A DNA stretch of 64,000 nt. Source: DASTFY01 sp963829955. GTDB lineage: Bacteria > Actinomycetota > Acidimicrobiia > Acidimicrobiales > Ilumatobacteraceae. Every line of letters begins with the position of its first letter. The first letter of the stretch is position 1. Made by a program: the position numbers and the translations under genes. Where the stretch lies: contig CAWHKS010000004.1 of NCBI GenBank assembly GCA_963829955.1, positions 62,001 to 126,000 on the forward strand. The letters run 5' to 3'. Of this stretch, positions 7,683 to 15,645 are shown piece by piece. The notes beneath the pieces were generated by a model. The model made no database searches. It saw only the letters and a program-made list of their open reading frames with translations, and was not told the origin of the DNA.

Positions 7683-8003
7683 CCCGCCATCCCCTTGCGT
7701 GTCCGTCGATGCGAGCCCGCGTCGCGAGGCCGGACCGTACCAGCGCGTCGTTCGCCGCTCCCGGGCCAGGCCGGTCGGGCCCGCACGAGGTGTCCCAGCC
7801 GTGGACCACACCGCCGGCCGGAACCCTGTAGCACCCCGGTGGCATCGTGCCCAGGACAACTCGGCGGGGTTCGCCGGGACCAGGTGGGCAGCAGGTGGTC
7901 GGGGCCCGTTCCCCGACCTAGACTCTCCCGGTTCAACAGAACCCTGCCCCGAAGCCGTCGGGGCCCCGGCCAGGCCGGGTCCACAGGGAGGTGTAGCACG
8001 CCA
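7683..8003 (+). promoter_or_regulatory. Intergenic region and leader of the rpsF operon
   Basis: A 321-bp gap with no convincing gene. It holds a perfect 8-bp hairpin, GGTCGGGG-CCCGTT-CCCCGACC (7897-7918), directly followed by the -10-like TAGACT (7919-7924). A second GC-rich stem lies around 7961-7981 (GGCCCCGGCC / GGCCGGGTCC, one wobble). GGGAGGTG at 7986-7993 is the Shine-Dalgarno for rpsF. In other bacteria the S6:S18 complex binds an rpsF leader hairpin; the second stem is a candidate, but I could not confirm the conserved CCG bulge. Confidence 0.4.
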
Positions 8004-8334
8004 ATGCGCGCGGTACGAACTGGGCGTCATCATCGATGGCGACCTGGATGAGCCGGTCGCCCAGCGCTGGATCAAGGTCGTGAACGACCAGGTGAAGGCC
8101 GCCGGCGGGCAGGCCATCGGTCACCCGGAGTGGTGGGGGAAGCGGCGCTTCGCCTACGAGATCAACAAGAAGGAAGAGGGCTACTACGTCTTCTTCAACG
8201 TCGTGGCGCCGGCGGGTTCGCTCGGCGAGCTGGAGCGCCACCTGCGCCTCGCGGACGAAGTCGTCCGCCACAAGCTCCTCCGCCTGCCCGACCATGAAGC
8301 CGCTCGCCGCGGCATGGTCGAGCAGGTCAGCTGA
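8004..8334 (+). CDS. rpsF: 30S ribosomal protein bS6, one-base insertion after codon 3
   Basis: bS6 of the small-subunit platform. The ATG at 8004 follows a good Shine-Dalgarno and begins ATG CGC GCG. The continuing frame YELGVIIDGDLDEP...LRLPDHEA is shifted by one base. Deleting one G at 8012-8013 gives MRAYELGVIID, the expected bS6 start. The shifted frame has no usable start of its own close by. The protein would be 109 residues, a normal length, with the C-terminal VVRHKLLRL strand. As bS6 is near-universally present, this is best read as a sequencing error. First gene of the rpsF-ssb-rpsR-rplI block. Confidence 0.92.
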
Positions 8335-8347
8335 AAGGCAGGCCACC

Positions 8348-8818
8348 ATGGCAGACAGCACCGTCACCCTCGTCGGCAACCTCACGCGTGACCCCGAGCT
8401 CCGCTTCACCCAGAGCGGGCAGGCCATCGCCACCCTCGGCATCGCCGTGAGCCGGCGCTACCAGCAGAACGGCGAGTGGCAGGAGAAGACCTCCTTCTTC
8501 AACATCACCGCCTGGGGACAACTGGGTGAGAACGCCGCCTCGTCCCTGTCGAAGGGATCGCGCGCCATCGTCACCGGGCGGTTGGAGCAGCGCTCCTACG
8601 AGACCCAGGACGGCGAGAAGCGCAGCGTCGTCGAGGTCGTGGCCGACGAGATCGGCCCCAGCCTCCGCTGGGCGACCGCCCAGGTGGACCGCAACGACCG
8701 GCGCGAGGGCGGCGGCTCCGGCGGTTCCGGTAGCTCCGGCGGCGGCGCCCCCAGCTACAGCAGCGGGGGCGGCAGCTCCCAGTCCCCGACCGACGACAGC
8801 GCCGAAGAGCCCTTCTGA
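8348..8818 (+). CDS. ssb: Single-stranded DNA-binding protein
   Basis: A 156-residue SSB. The OB fold covers about residues 1-115 (STVTLVGNLTRDPELRFT, FFNITAWGQLGENAA, VTGRLEQRSYETQDGEKRS). A Gly/Ser-rich disordered linker is followed by the acidic tip DDSAEEPF, which recruits replication and repair partners. It sits between rpsF and rpsR, the usual actinobacterial place, 13 bp after the rpsF stop. Confidence 0.96.
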   Translation: MADSTVTLVGNLTRDPELRFTQSGQAIATLGIAVSRRYQQNGEWQEKTSFFNITAWGQLGENAASSLSKGSRAIVTGRLEQRSYETQDGEKRSVVEVVADEIGPSLRWATAQVDRNDRREGGGSGGSGSSGGGAPSYSSGGGSSQSPTDDSAEEPF

Positions 8819-8832
8819 GAGGACCAAGACCC

Positions 8833-9312
8833 ATGCCGAAGATCACAAGGAGGGCCAAGCCGCGCGACGGCGGCAAGAAGCCCAAGAAGAAGACAAGCAT
8901 CCTGTTTCAGGAGCGGGTGACCTACGTCGACTACAAGGACGTCAACCTGCTGCAGCGCTTCGTGTCGGACCGGTCGAAGATCCGGGCCCGGCGCGTGAGC
9001 GGCAACGACGTGCAGCAGCAGCGGGAGGTGGCGACGGCCATCAAGAACGCCCGTGAGATGGCGTTGCTGCCCTACACCAAGCGTGTGGCGACCCAGCGCG
9101 GTCCTCGCGGTGGCCGCGGCGAGCAGGGCTTCGACGCCACGTCGGCCGCGCCCGCCGCTCCTGCCGACGGCACCACCGACGAGGTGGTGGTCGAGGAGAC
9201 CATCGTCGAAGAGGTGGCCGCAGACGGCACGATCGAGGTGGTAGCCGAGATCGAGGCGGAGGTCGAGGAGACCGACACCGAGGAGCCCGACACCGAGGAC
9301 GTGGAGGCGTGA
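8833..9312 (+). CDS. rpsR: 30S ribosomal protein bS18 with long acidic tail
   Basis: Residues 1 to about 95 are a bS18: VTYVDYKDVNLLQRFVSDRSKI, RARRVSGNDVQQQREVATAIKNAREMALLPYT. The cysteine positions typical of zinc-binding S18 forms are absent (TSILFQERV), so this is the C-minus type. About 60 further residues follow that family members normally lack. They are rich in Glu, Asp, Val and Thr (VVVEETIVEEVAADG, ETDTEEPDTEDVEA). The tail stays in frame up to the overlap with rplI, so it looks genuine. It binds 16S rRNA next to bS6. Confidence 0.94.
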   Translation: MPKITRRAKPRDGGKKPKKKTSILFQERVTYVDYKDVNLLQRFVSDRSKIRARRVSGNDVQQQREVATAIKNAREMALLPYTKRVATQRGPRGGRGEQGFDATSAAPAAPADGTTDEVVVEETIVEEVAADGTIEVVAEIEAEVEETDTEEPDTEDVEA

Positions 9313-9764
9313 GCGTGGCGAAGGTCATCCTGCGCGCCGACGTCGACGGCGTCGGCAAGCGGGGCGACATCTGCGAGGTGTCGAACGGTTACGCCCGCAA
9401 CTTCCTGCTCCCGCGTGGACTGGCCATCACGGCCAGCGACGGCGCGGTGAACCAGGCGGCCGCCATGCGCCGGTCCCGGGATCTGCGCGACGCGGCAGAC
9501 CGGTCGGCCGCGGAGGAGGTGGCCAGGACGCTGGTCGCCCGGACCATCACCATCTCGGCCAAGGCCGGTGCAGAAGGGAAGCTCTACGGCTCGGTCACCT
9601 CGGCCGACGTCGTGGAGGCCGTCTCGAGCCAGGCAGGGGTCGATCTCGACCGGCGCCAGCTCCAGCTGGCCGAGCCCATCAAGGCGCTGGGCAGCCATCA
9701 GGTGCCCGTGAAGCTGCACAGCGACGTGCAGTTCCCGATCACGGTCGACGTCGTCAGCGCCTGA
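9309..9764 (+). CDS. rplI: 50S ribosomal protein bL9
   Basis: A 151-residue bL9. The N-terminal domain reads KVILRADVDGVGKRGDICEVSNGYARNFLLPRGLA, followed by the long connecting helix and a C-terminal domain (LYGSVTSADVVEAV, HQVPVKLHSDVQFPITVDV). GTG at 9309 overlaps the rpsR stop (GTGA). A second GTG at 9315 (VAKVILR) would give the canonical N-terminus and is an equally good start. Translationally coupled to rpsR. Confidence 0.95.
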   Translation: MSVAKVILRADVDGVGKRGDICEVSNGYARNFLLPRGLAITASDGAVNQAAAMRRSRDLRDAADRSAAEEVARTLVARTITISAKAGAEGKLYGSVTSADVVEAVSSQAGVDLDRRQLQLAEPIKALGSHQVPVKLHSDVQFPITVDVVSA

Positions 9765-9965
9765 CGCCGACCTGACAACTGAAGCGTTGGAGCGATGGAT
9801 GTCCGACGTGGCGCGCCCGTAAAACAGGGCCGCTCACACGGGCATCCGCGACTGCGACGGCACGCCACGCCACTATCCACATGCAAGTCCCCAACTTGTC
9901 CCGAGGTATCTCACAGCCTTCTTCCTCTAGTACCCCACAGCCGACATCGGCGAAGGTGAGCCCGC

Positions 9966-11324
9966 ATGGTTGAGCGAACGGAACGACGGCTGCGTGGCGG
10001 TGCCGGTCGTGTCCCGCCGCACAACGTCGAGGCGGAGAGCTCGCTCCTGGGGGCGCTGCTGCTGTCCCCGGACGCCATCGCCGCGGTCGCGGAGATGGGC
10101 CTCGGCCCGGAGGACTTCTACAAGCCGGCTCACCAGTTCATCTACGACGCCGTCCGGACCCTGATCTCGGCCGGTGAGCCCGCCGACGCGGTCACCGTCG
10201 CCGACGAGCTGCGCCGGGCCGGGGTGCTGGAGGACATCGGTGGTCCCGGCCTCCTGCTCGATCTGCAGACGGCCACGCCGGCCATCTCCAACGCCGGACG
10301 GTACGGCCGCATCGTGCGCGACACCGCGCTGCTCCGCCGCCTCATCGGGGTGGCGGGCGAGATCGCGGAGATCGCCTACGACGAGCCCGACGACGTCACG
10401 AAGGCGCTCGACGAGGCCGAGAACAGGGTGTTCCAGCTGGCCGACCACCAGGTGGTCGACAGCACACGACCGCTGTCGGACCTGCTCGGTGAGGCCTTCG
10501 ACGACCTGCAGGCGGCCTACGAGCGGGGCAGCGCGCTCACGGGCGTGGCCACGGGCTACCACGACCTCGACGAGCTGCTGTCCGGGTTGCAGCCGGACAC
10601 GCTGAACGTCGTCGGCGCCCGTCCTTCGATGGGCAAGACCGCGTTCGCCCTCGGCGCCGCCACCCACGTGGCGATCAACGGCGGGCTGCCGGTGCTGTTC
10701 TTCTCGCTGGAGATGGGCCACAAGGAGCTGACGGGCCGGATCCTGTCGGCCGAGGCCCGCGTCGACTCCAAGAAGCTCCGTACCGGTGACCTCACGGAGA
10801 ACGACTGGTCGAAGATCGGCCGGGCCATCGGCCGGCTCGACGCTCCGCTGTACCTCGACGACAACCCCAACGTCACCGTCATGGAGATCCGGGCGAAGGC
10901 CAGGCGGATGAAGGCCCGCCACGGCGGCCTTGGCCTCATCGTGGTCGACTACCTACAGCTCATGTCCGGCCGGCTGGGGGCCGAGAACCGTCAGGTGGAG
11001 GTCAGCGAGCTGAGCCGCGGCCTCAAGATCCTGGCCCGCGAGCTGCGCGTGCCCATCCTCGCCCTCTCGCAGCTCTCGCGGAACCTGGAGACCCGGGCCG
11101 ACAAGCGGCCGATGCTCTCGGATCTACGCGAGTCCGGCTCCATCGAGCAGGACGCCGACGTCGTGATGTTCATCTACCGCGACGAGGTCTACAACCCGGA
11201 CTCACCCGATCGGGGGGCGGCCGAAGTCATCGTGGCCAAGCACCGCAATGGGCCCATCGGCACCCGCCGGTTGGTGTTCCTCGGGCCGTACACCCGGTTC
11301 GACAACGCCGCCCGCAGCATCTGA
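9966..11324 (+). CDS. dnaB: Replicative DNA helicase DnaB
   Basis: A 452-residue hexameric 5'-3' helicase. The N-terminal helical domain reads PPHNVEAESSLLGALLLSPDA. The RecA-like motor carries Walker A in GARPSMGKTA (about residue 217), the FFSLEMG motif, Walker B in LIVVDYLQLM (about residue 325) and SQLSRNLETRADKRPMLSDLRESG. There is no intein, and length is normal. The Shine-Dalgarno GAAGGTGAG lies 8 bp before ATG. The 201-bp gap after rplI shows no clear terminator, so dnaB may be the last gene of the ribosomal operon or have its own promoter. Confidence 0.97.
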   Translation: MVERTERRLRGGAGRVPPHNVEAESSLLGALLLSPDAIAAVAEMGLGPEDFYKPAHQFIYDAVRTLISAGEPADAVTVADELRRAGVLEDIGGPGLLLDLQTATPAISNAGRYGRIVRDTALLRRLIGVAGEIAEIAYDEPDDVTKALDEAENRVFQLADHQVVDSTRPLSDLLGEAFDDLQAAYERGSALTGVATGYHDLDELLSGLQPDTLNVVGARPSMGKTAFALGAATHVAINGGLPVLFFSLEMGHKELTGRILSAEARVDSKKLRTGDLTENDWSKIGRAIGRLDAPLYLDDNPNVTVMEIRAKARRMKARHGGLGLIVVDYLQLMSGRLGAENRQVEVSELSRGLKILARELRVPILALSQLSRNLETRADKRPMLSDLRESGSIEQDADVVMFIYRDEVYNPDSPDRGAAEVIVAKHRNGPIGTRRLVFLGPYTRFDNAARSI

Positions 11325-11361
11325 GTCGCCACCACCGGCCCGGGCCGTCGACCGAAGTGGC

Positions 11362-11896
11362 TCAAGCCGTCGCGACCGTCAGAGGCTCGTGGATCGTGAC
11401 CTTGGCGTTGCGCTCGAAGGGTGGGGCGGGGTCGGCGAGCAGCTGCTGCGCCTCCTCCACCTCCTCGGGCCGGAAGTCGCGCGTGCTGTGGCAGAACTCC
11501 ACCATGATCCCGTTGGGGTCGCGGATGTAGATGGACACGCACCACTCGTGGTCCACCTCGAGCACGGTGTGCCCGTGCTCCCGCCAGCGCTCCCGGTGCC
11601 GGACCAGGTCCTCGCGGGTCGGGGCGTCGAAGGCCAGGTGGTTGACCCACCAGGGCAGGCCGATGGACTTGTTGAGATCGGTCGGGTAGTCGTCACCGAT
11701 GTCGGGATCGTGGATCTCCCAGAACGCGATCATTCCCTTGGAGCCGGTGTCGTAGAAGAAGTGCTTCGACCAGCCCGTGTCGTTCGGTGTCGGCGAGGCG
11801 ACGACCTTGGCCAACCGGAAGCCCATCACCTCGGTGTAGAAGGCGTGGGTGGCGGCCGTGTCCCGCGTGGCCGAGCGCGACGTGGTGGAACCCCAT
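11362..11896 (-). CDS. VOC-family (glyoxalase/dioxygenase fold) protein, frameshifted near start
   Basis: The body reads ATRDTAATHAFYTEVMGFRL, KHFFYDTGSKGMIAFWEIHD, PWWVNHLAFDAPT, VDHEWCVSIYIRDPNGIMVEFC: two beta-alpha-beta-beta-beta VOC modules with His and Glu metal positions. The expected start, MGFHHVAL, is in a neighbouring frame from ATG 11896. Removing one base at about 11869-11880, beside a GCGCG tract, gives MGFHHVALATRDT. An alternative in-frame ATG at 11907 gives a leader unlike the family. The substrate is unknown. Convergent with dnaB. Confidence 0.78.
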
Positions 11897-11937
11897 GCGA
11901 CCAGCATCGCGCCGGTATCGCCCGCGAGGCCACCTCG

Positions 11938-11943
11938 TAGGCT
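11938..11943 (+). promoter_or_regulatory. -10 element before the EamA transporter gene
   Basis: TAGGCT is 7 bp before GTG 11951, again the leaderless arrangement. Confidence 0.3.
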
Positions 11944-11950
11944 CGCCGGA

Positions 11951-12844
11951 GTGCGGCAACGGTCGAGCTCCAGCACCGCGGCGGCCGCACTGGCGGCCAT
12001 CGCCACCACCTGGGGGTTCATCGGGCTGATCGTGCGCGAGGTCGATCTGCCGTCGGTCGTGATCGTGGCGTCCCGCTGCTGGCTGGGGGCGACGGCCATC
12101 GGCCTGGGGTTGGCGCTCTACTGCTGGCGCACGGGAGCGCGGCCGCCACGACCGCGCCGGCGGGTGCTCACGGGGCTGTGCGGCGTGGTGCTGGCGCTGC
12201 ACTGGCTGTTCCTGGTGTCCGCGCAGCAACGCGCGCCGCTCGGCACCGTCATGCTGCTCATGTACCTCTCGCCCATCCTTGTGGCCGTCCTGGCCCCGCG
12301 GGTGCTCGGCGAGGTCGTGCCCCCCACGACGAAGGTCGCTCTCGCTCTCGCCGCCGTCGGCCTCGTCCTCCTGGCCCGCCCGCAGCCGGGGACCGGCTCA
12401 GGAGTTGTGCTGGCCGTGCTTGCGGGTGTCCTGTTCGCGGCGTGGACGCTGATCAGCAAGGCAGTGGTCGCCGACGTGGGTGGGATGTGGCTCGGCTTCT
12501 CCAACATCGGCATCGCTGGGCTCGTCCTGGCGCCGTGGGCGCTCCTCGCCGAGTGGGGGGAGCCGCAGACGTCGTGGTCGTGGCTGCTCGTGCTCGGCCT
12601 GGGCATGACCGCCCTGCTCGGGCCGCTGTACCTGGTGGTGCTGGACCGCCTCCCCGCCTCGACGGCGAGCGTCCTGCTCTACCTGGAACCGGTCTCGGCG
12701 CTGCTCCTGGCCTGGGTCTTCCTCGGCGAGGACCCGGGCGGCGTCACGCTCGTCGGCGGCGCCCTCATCGTCGCCGGCGGCGTCATCGTGCTGCGGCAGC
12801 CGACGGTTGCGGACACGGAGGTCCTTTCACATGTTCCTGGGTGA
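11951..12844 (+). CDS. EamA/DMT-family membrane transporter
   Basis: A 297-residue protein with about ten hydrophobic helices in two EamA repeats, the layout of drug/metabolite exporters. The first repeat starts ALAAIATTWGFIGLIVREVDLPS, and the second ends ASVLLYLEPVSALLLAWVFLGE, the conserved EamA closing block. The exported compound is unknown. GTG 11951 is chosen because upstream in-frame sequence overlaps the divergent VOC gene. It overlaps the next small gene by 14 bp, forming an operon with it and the HD hydrolase. Confidence 0.88.
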   Translation: MRQRSSSSTAAAALAAIATTWGFIGLIVREVDLPSVVIVASRCWLGATAIGLGLALYCWRTGARPPRPRRRVLTGLCGVVLALHWLFLVSAQQRAPLGTVMLLMYLSPILVAVLAPRVLGEVVPPTTKVALALAAVGLVLLARPQPGTGSGVVLAVLAGVLFAAWTLISKAVVADVGGMWLGFSNIGIAGLVLAPWALLAEWGEPQTSWSWLLVLGLGMTALLGPLYLVVLDRLPASTASVLLYLEPVSALLLAWVFLGEDPGGVTLVGGALIVAGGVIVLRQPTVADTEVLSHVPG

Positions 12845-13037
12845 GAACCTGCTGGCCTGGCTGGTGCTGGCGCTCGGCGGCGCCCTGGCCGTGGGCAACC
12901 TGCTGGCCATCGTGCGCCCGCCGGCCCAGACGGAAGCGGGCGATCTGCGACGGGCGCCGGTGGCGCGCAGCCTGGTGATGGCGGGCATCGGCTTGGTGGC
13001 GGCGCTCTGGGCTCTGGGCACCTTGATCGGCGCCTGA
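12831..13037 (+). CDS. Small two-helix membrane protein
   Basis: A 68-residue protein, MFLGENLLAWLVLALGGALAVG to LWALGTLIGA, with two hydrophobic segments joined by a charged loop (PPAQTEAGDLRRAPVAR). Short proteins of this design are common in actinobacteria and have no assigned role. It overlaps the end of the EamA gene, and its TGA overlaps the ATG of the HD hydrolase gene, so translation is coupled on both sides. Confidence 0.7.
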   Translation: MFLGENLLAWLVLALGGALAVGNLLAIVRPPAQTEAGDLRRAPVARSLVMAGIGLVAALWALGTLIGA

Positions 13038-13739
13038 TGGCCAGCGACATCGGCGCGCAGGGCGCGGGCCGCCCCGAGCCCGAGTCCGACGACGCCGACC
13101 GCAGCCGCGACGAGGACCCGGGCCGGCTGTCTCGGCAACTGGCGTTCCTGCTGGAGGCGGACCGGCTCAAGCAGGTCGAGCGGCAGACGGCGATCATCGG
13201 GGGCAGCCGCCGCGAGAACACAGCCGAGCACTCGTGGCACCTCGGTCTCTTCGCGCTGGTCCTGGCCGAGCACGCGGACGAGGCCGTCGACGTGGCCCGT
13301 GTGGTGGCGATGGTGCTCGTGCACGACCTGGTCGAGATCGACGCCGGCGACACCTTCGCCTACGACGAGACCGGCTACGAGACGAAGGCCGCGCGCGAGC
13401 AGGCCGCCGCCGACCGCCTGTTCGGTCTGCTCCCGGATGGGCAGGGCGGGCAGCTGCGGGCGCTGTGGGCGGAGCACGAGGCCGGCGTCACCGCCGACGC
13501 CCGCTTCGCCAACGCGCTGGACCGCCTGCAACCCGTGCTGCTCAACCACGCCGCCGGCACGGACGCGCCGTGGGTCCGCCATGGCATCACCTACGAGCAG
13601 ATCGTGCGCCGCAACGCCGTGATCGCCGACGGGTCGCAGGCGTTGTGGGCCCCTGTCGATCGCGTTGGCCCATGAGCGCATCGCTGACGCGGTCCGCGAG
13701 GGCTGGGTGGCCGACGGCGGCGGCTCCGGGCTCCGCTGA
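13037..13739 (+). CDS. HD-domain hydrolase (5'-deoxynucleotidase / HDDC2-like), frameshifted near the end
   Basis: YfbR/HDDC2-type phosphohydrolase. RRENTAEHSWHLGLFALVLAEH gives the first His, VHDLVEIDAGD the HD pair, and DRLQPVLLNHA the downstream helix. Homologues dephosphorylate deoxynucleoside monophosphates. The frame runs into a stop at 13675 after SQALWAPVDRVGP. Shifting by one base at about 13660-13667 continues LAHERIADAVREGWVADGGG and stops at 13739, which is the expected C-terminal helix. I take the longer product as real. It is convergent with the aminotransferase gene, 9 bp away. Confidence 0.82.
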
Positions 13740-13748
13740 GCCCGGCGG

Positions 13749-14968
13749 TCAGTCGAGCGAGGTGTTGACGGCGTCGACGACCTGGTCGATCTGGTCGTCG
13801 GTGATGACGAGCGGGGGGCACCACGTGAGCGTCTCGTTGTTGACCGCCCGGGTGATCACACCCGCCGCCATGAGCGCGTCCCGCACCGCGAAGGCGTCGT
13901 GTTCGCCCGTGAGCCTGATGGCACCGACGGCCCCCGCGGCGCGCACCTCGGCCAGCCGGCCGTCGGCGGCGATGGCCCGGAACCCGCCGAAGAGCCGCTC
14001 GCCGATGGCCGGCGCCCGCTCGACCAGCCCTTCCTCGCGGAGGATCTTCAGATTGGCCAGACCGGCCGCGCACGCCGTTGGGTGCCCGGAGTACGTGTGG
14101 CCGTGCCGCAGCAGCCAGGCGTCTTCGGCTTCCAGCGGTTCCCGCACCGCCGGGCCCACCAGCACACCACCGAGGGGCACGTAGCCAGACGTCACCGCCT
14201 TGGCGAACGTGGCCAGGTCGGGCGTGACCTCGTAGTGATCGGCCGCCCACCAGCGACCGAGCCGGCCGAAGCCGCAGATGACCTCGTCGAAGATGAGGTA
14301 GCAGCCGTGCTGGTCGGCCAGCCGGCGCAGCCCGGCCAGGAATCCCTCGGGTGGCGGGTACACACCCCCGCGCCCTGGACCGGCTCGGTGAGGATGGCCG
14401 CGACCTCGTGACCGTGCTCGGCCAGATAGCCCGCCCAGGCCTCGATGTCGTCGGCGGGGAGGTTGACCATGCCGTCGACGTAAGGGCCGAAGCCCTCCCG
14501 GTTCAGCGGTAGGCCCTGCGCGGTCATCCCGCCGTAGGTGACGCCGTGGTACGCCCGGGCGCGGCTGAGGATGACGGTGCGCTCGGGCCGGCCGGCCCGG
14601 ACGTGGGCGATGCGGGCCAGCTTGATCGCCGAGTCGACGGCCTCCGAACCGCTGCTGGTGAAGAAGACCCTCGTCCCGTCGGCTGGGGCGAGGCCGGCGA
14701 CCAGCTCGGCCAGCTCGTCGGCTGGCTCGTTGGTGAAGGGCTCGAAGCAGGAGAACGCGGCCACCCTGACCATCTGGTCGCGGACGGCGTCGGCGATCTC
14801 CACCCGGCCGTACCCGACGTTGCAGTACCAGAGGCTGGCCATGCCGTCGATGTAGCGCCGGCCGTCGCGGTCCCACACCTCGGCTCCTGCTCCACCGGTG
14901 ATGGAGACGTATTGATCGCCAGCACGGGTCGGGCGGGCGAAAGGATGGAGGAACGCAGGGGTCGTCAT
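13749..14968 (-). CDS. Class III PLP aminotransferase, frameshifted at a G run
   Basis: About 406 residues once repaired. GMASLWYCNVGYGR, FFTSSGSEAVDSAIKLAR (PLP phosphate site), RAYHGVTYGGM, LTEPVQGAGV, then in the next frame YPPPEGFLAGLR, LIFDEVICGFGR (PLP Asp) and FAKAVTSGYVPLGG with the Schiff-base Lys. The break is at the CCCCC of 14365-14369: one more G on the coding strand restores the reading. The closest families are omega-amino-acid:pyruvate and putrescine aminotransferases, fitting the amine-catabolic context. The start ATG overlaps the TetR stop (ATGA). Confidence 0.85.
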
Positions 14969-15618
14969 CAGCCCGGCACCGTAGCCACGAGCCCGCGCAG
15001 CAGGGCCTCGAGGGCGAACCCGAACCGTGCGTCGGCGTCGCCGCGGTAGAGGTGGACGGCTGCGTCCCGGCAGTGCGGGAACTCCGCCGCGGGCAGCGCC
15101 TGGTAGTCGCGCCGCCATGCCGTGTAGGTGGCCCGGCGGGCGGCCGGATCGAGGGTGGCCGTGGCGCCGTCGATGGTGGCCGAACCCACCGTCAGCTCGA
15201 TGAGCGCGTGGTACGCCGTCGCCGCGTGCCCGGGCGGGAAGCCGCCGGCGTGGAGCGCGCCGAGCAGCACCTCGGTCAGCCGCGTCTCGTGGCGCTGGCG
15301 GGTCGGCGCCGAGCGGGCGAGGTCGGCCAGATGGGGCCGGGCCATCAACGCGGCGCGCAGCCGCAGGCAAAGGGTCCGCACGGTGGCCTCCCACGATCGG
15401 CGACCGGGCAAGCCCTCGACCACGCCGTCCAGCAGGTGATCACCTACGGCCCGGAGCAGCTCGTCCTTGTCCTGTACATGGCGGTAGACGGCGGAGGGGT
15501 CGGCGCCGAGCGCGGCCCCGAGGGCTTTCATGGTGAGCGCATCGGGCCCGCCCTGCTCGACCAGCCGCACGGCGGCGTCCACGATCTCGTCGCGGCTGAG
15601 CCGCGCCGGCCGGGCCAT
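14968..15618 (-). CDS. TetR-family transcriptional regulator
   Basis: A 216-residue protein. The N-terminal helix-turn-helix is RDEIVDAAVRLVEQGG then LTMKALGAALGADPSAVYRHVQDKDELL. The ligand-binding C-terminal domain is of the TetR_C type (ELTVGSATID..). It heads the aminotransferase gene with a 4-bp overlap and is separated from the acyl-CoA dehydrogenase gene by 27 bp, so the three may form one minus-strand operon. The inverted repeat at 16839-16853, upstream of that dehydrogenase, is its most likely operator. Confidence 0.88.
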   Translation of the reverse strand: MARPARLSRDEIVDAAVRLVEQGGPDALTMKALGAALGADPSAVYRHVQDKDELLRAVGDHLLDGVVEGLPGRRSWEATVRTLCLRLRAALMARPHLADLARSAPTRQRHETRLTEVLLGALHAGGFPPGHAATAYHALIELTVGSATIDGATATLDPAARRATYTAWRRDYQALPAAEFPHCRDAAVHLYRGDADARFGFALEALLRGLVATVPG

Positions 15619-15645
15619 CAGTGGGGGGCCATCAGCACAGGCCGA

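Noticed and set aside
9765..9965. Regulatory RNA or terminator between rplI and dnaB
   Set aside because: Only a weak 5-bp inverted repeat (CAAGT/ACTTG) without a U-run. Nothing convincing.
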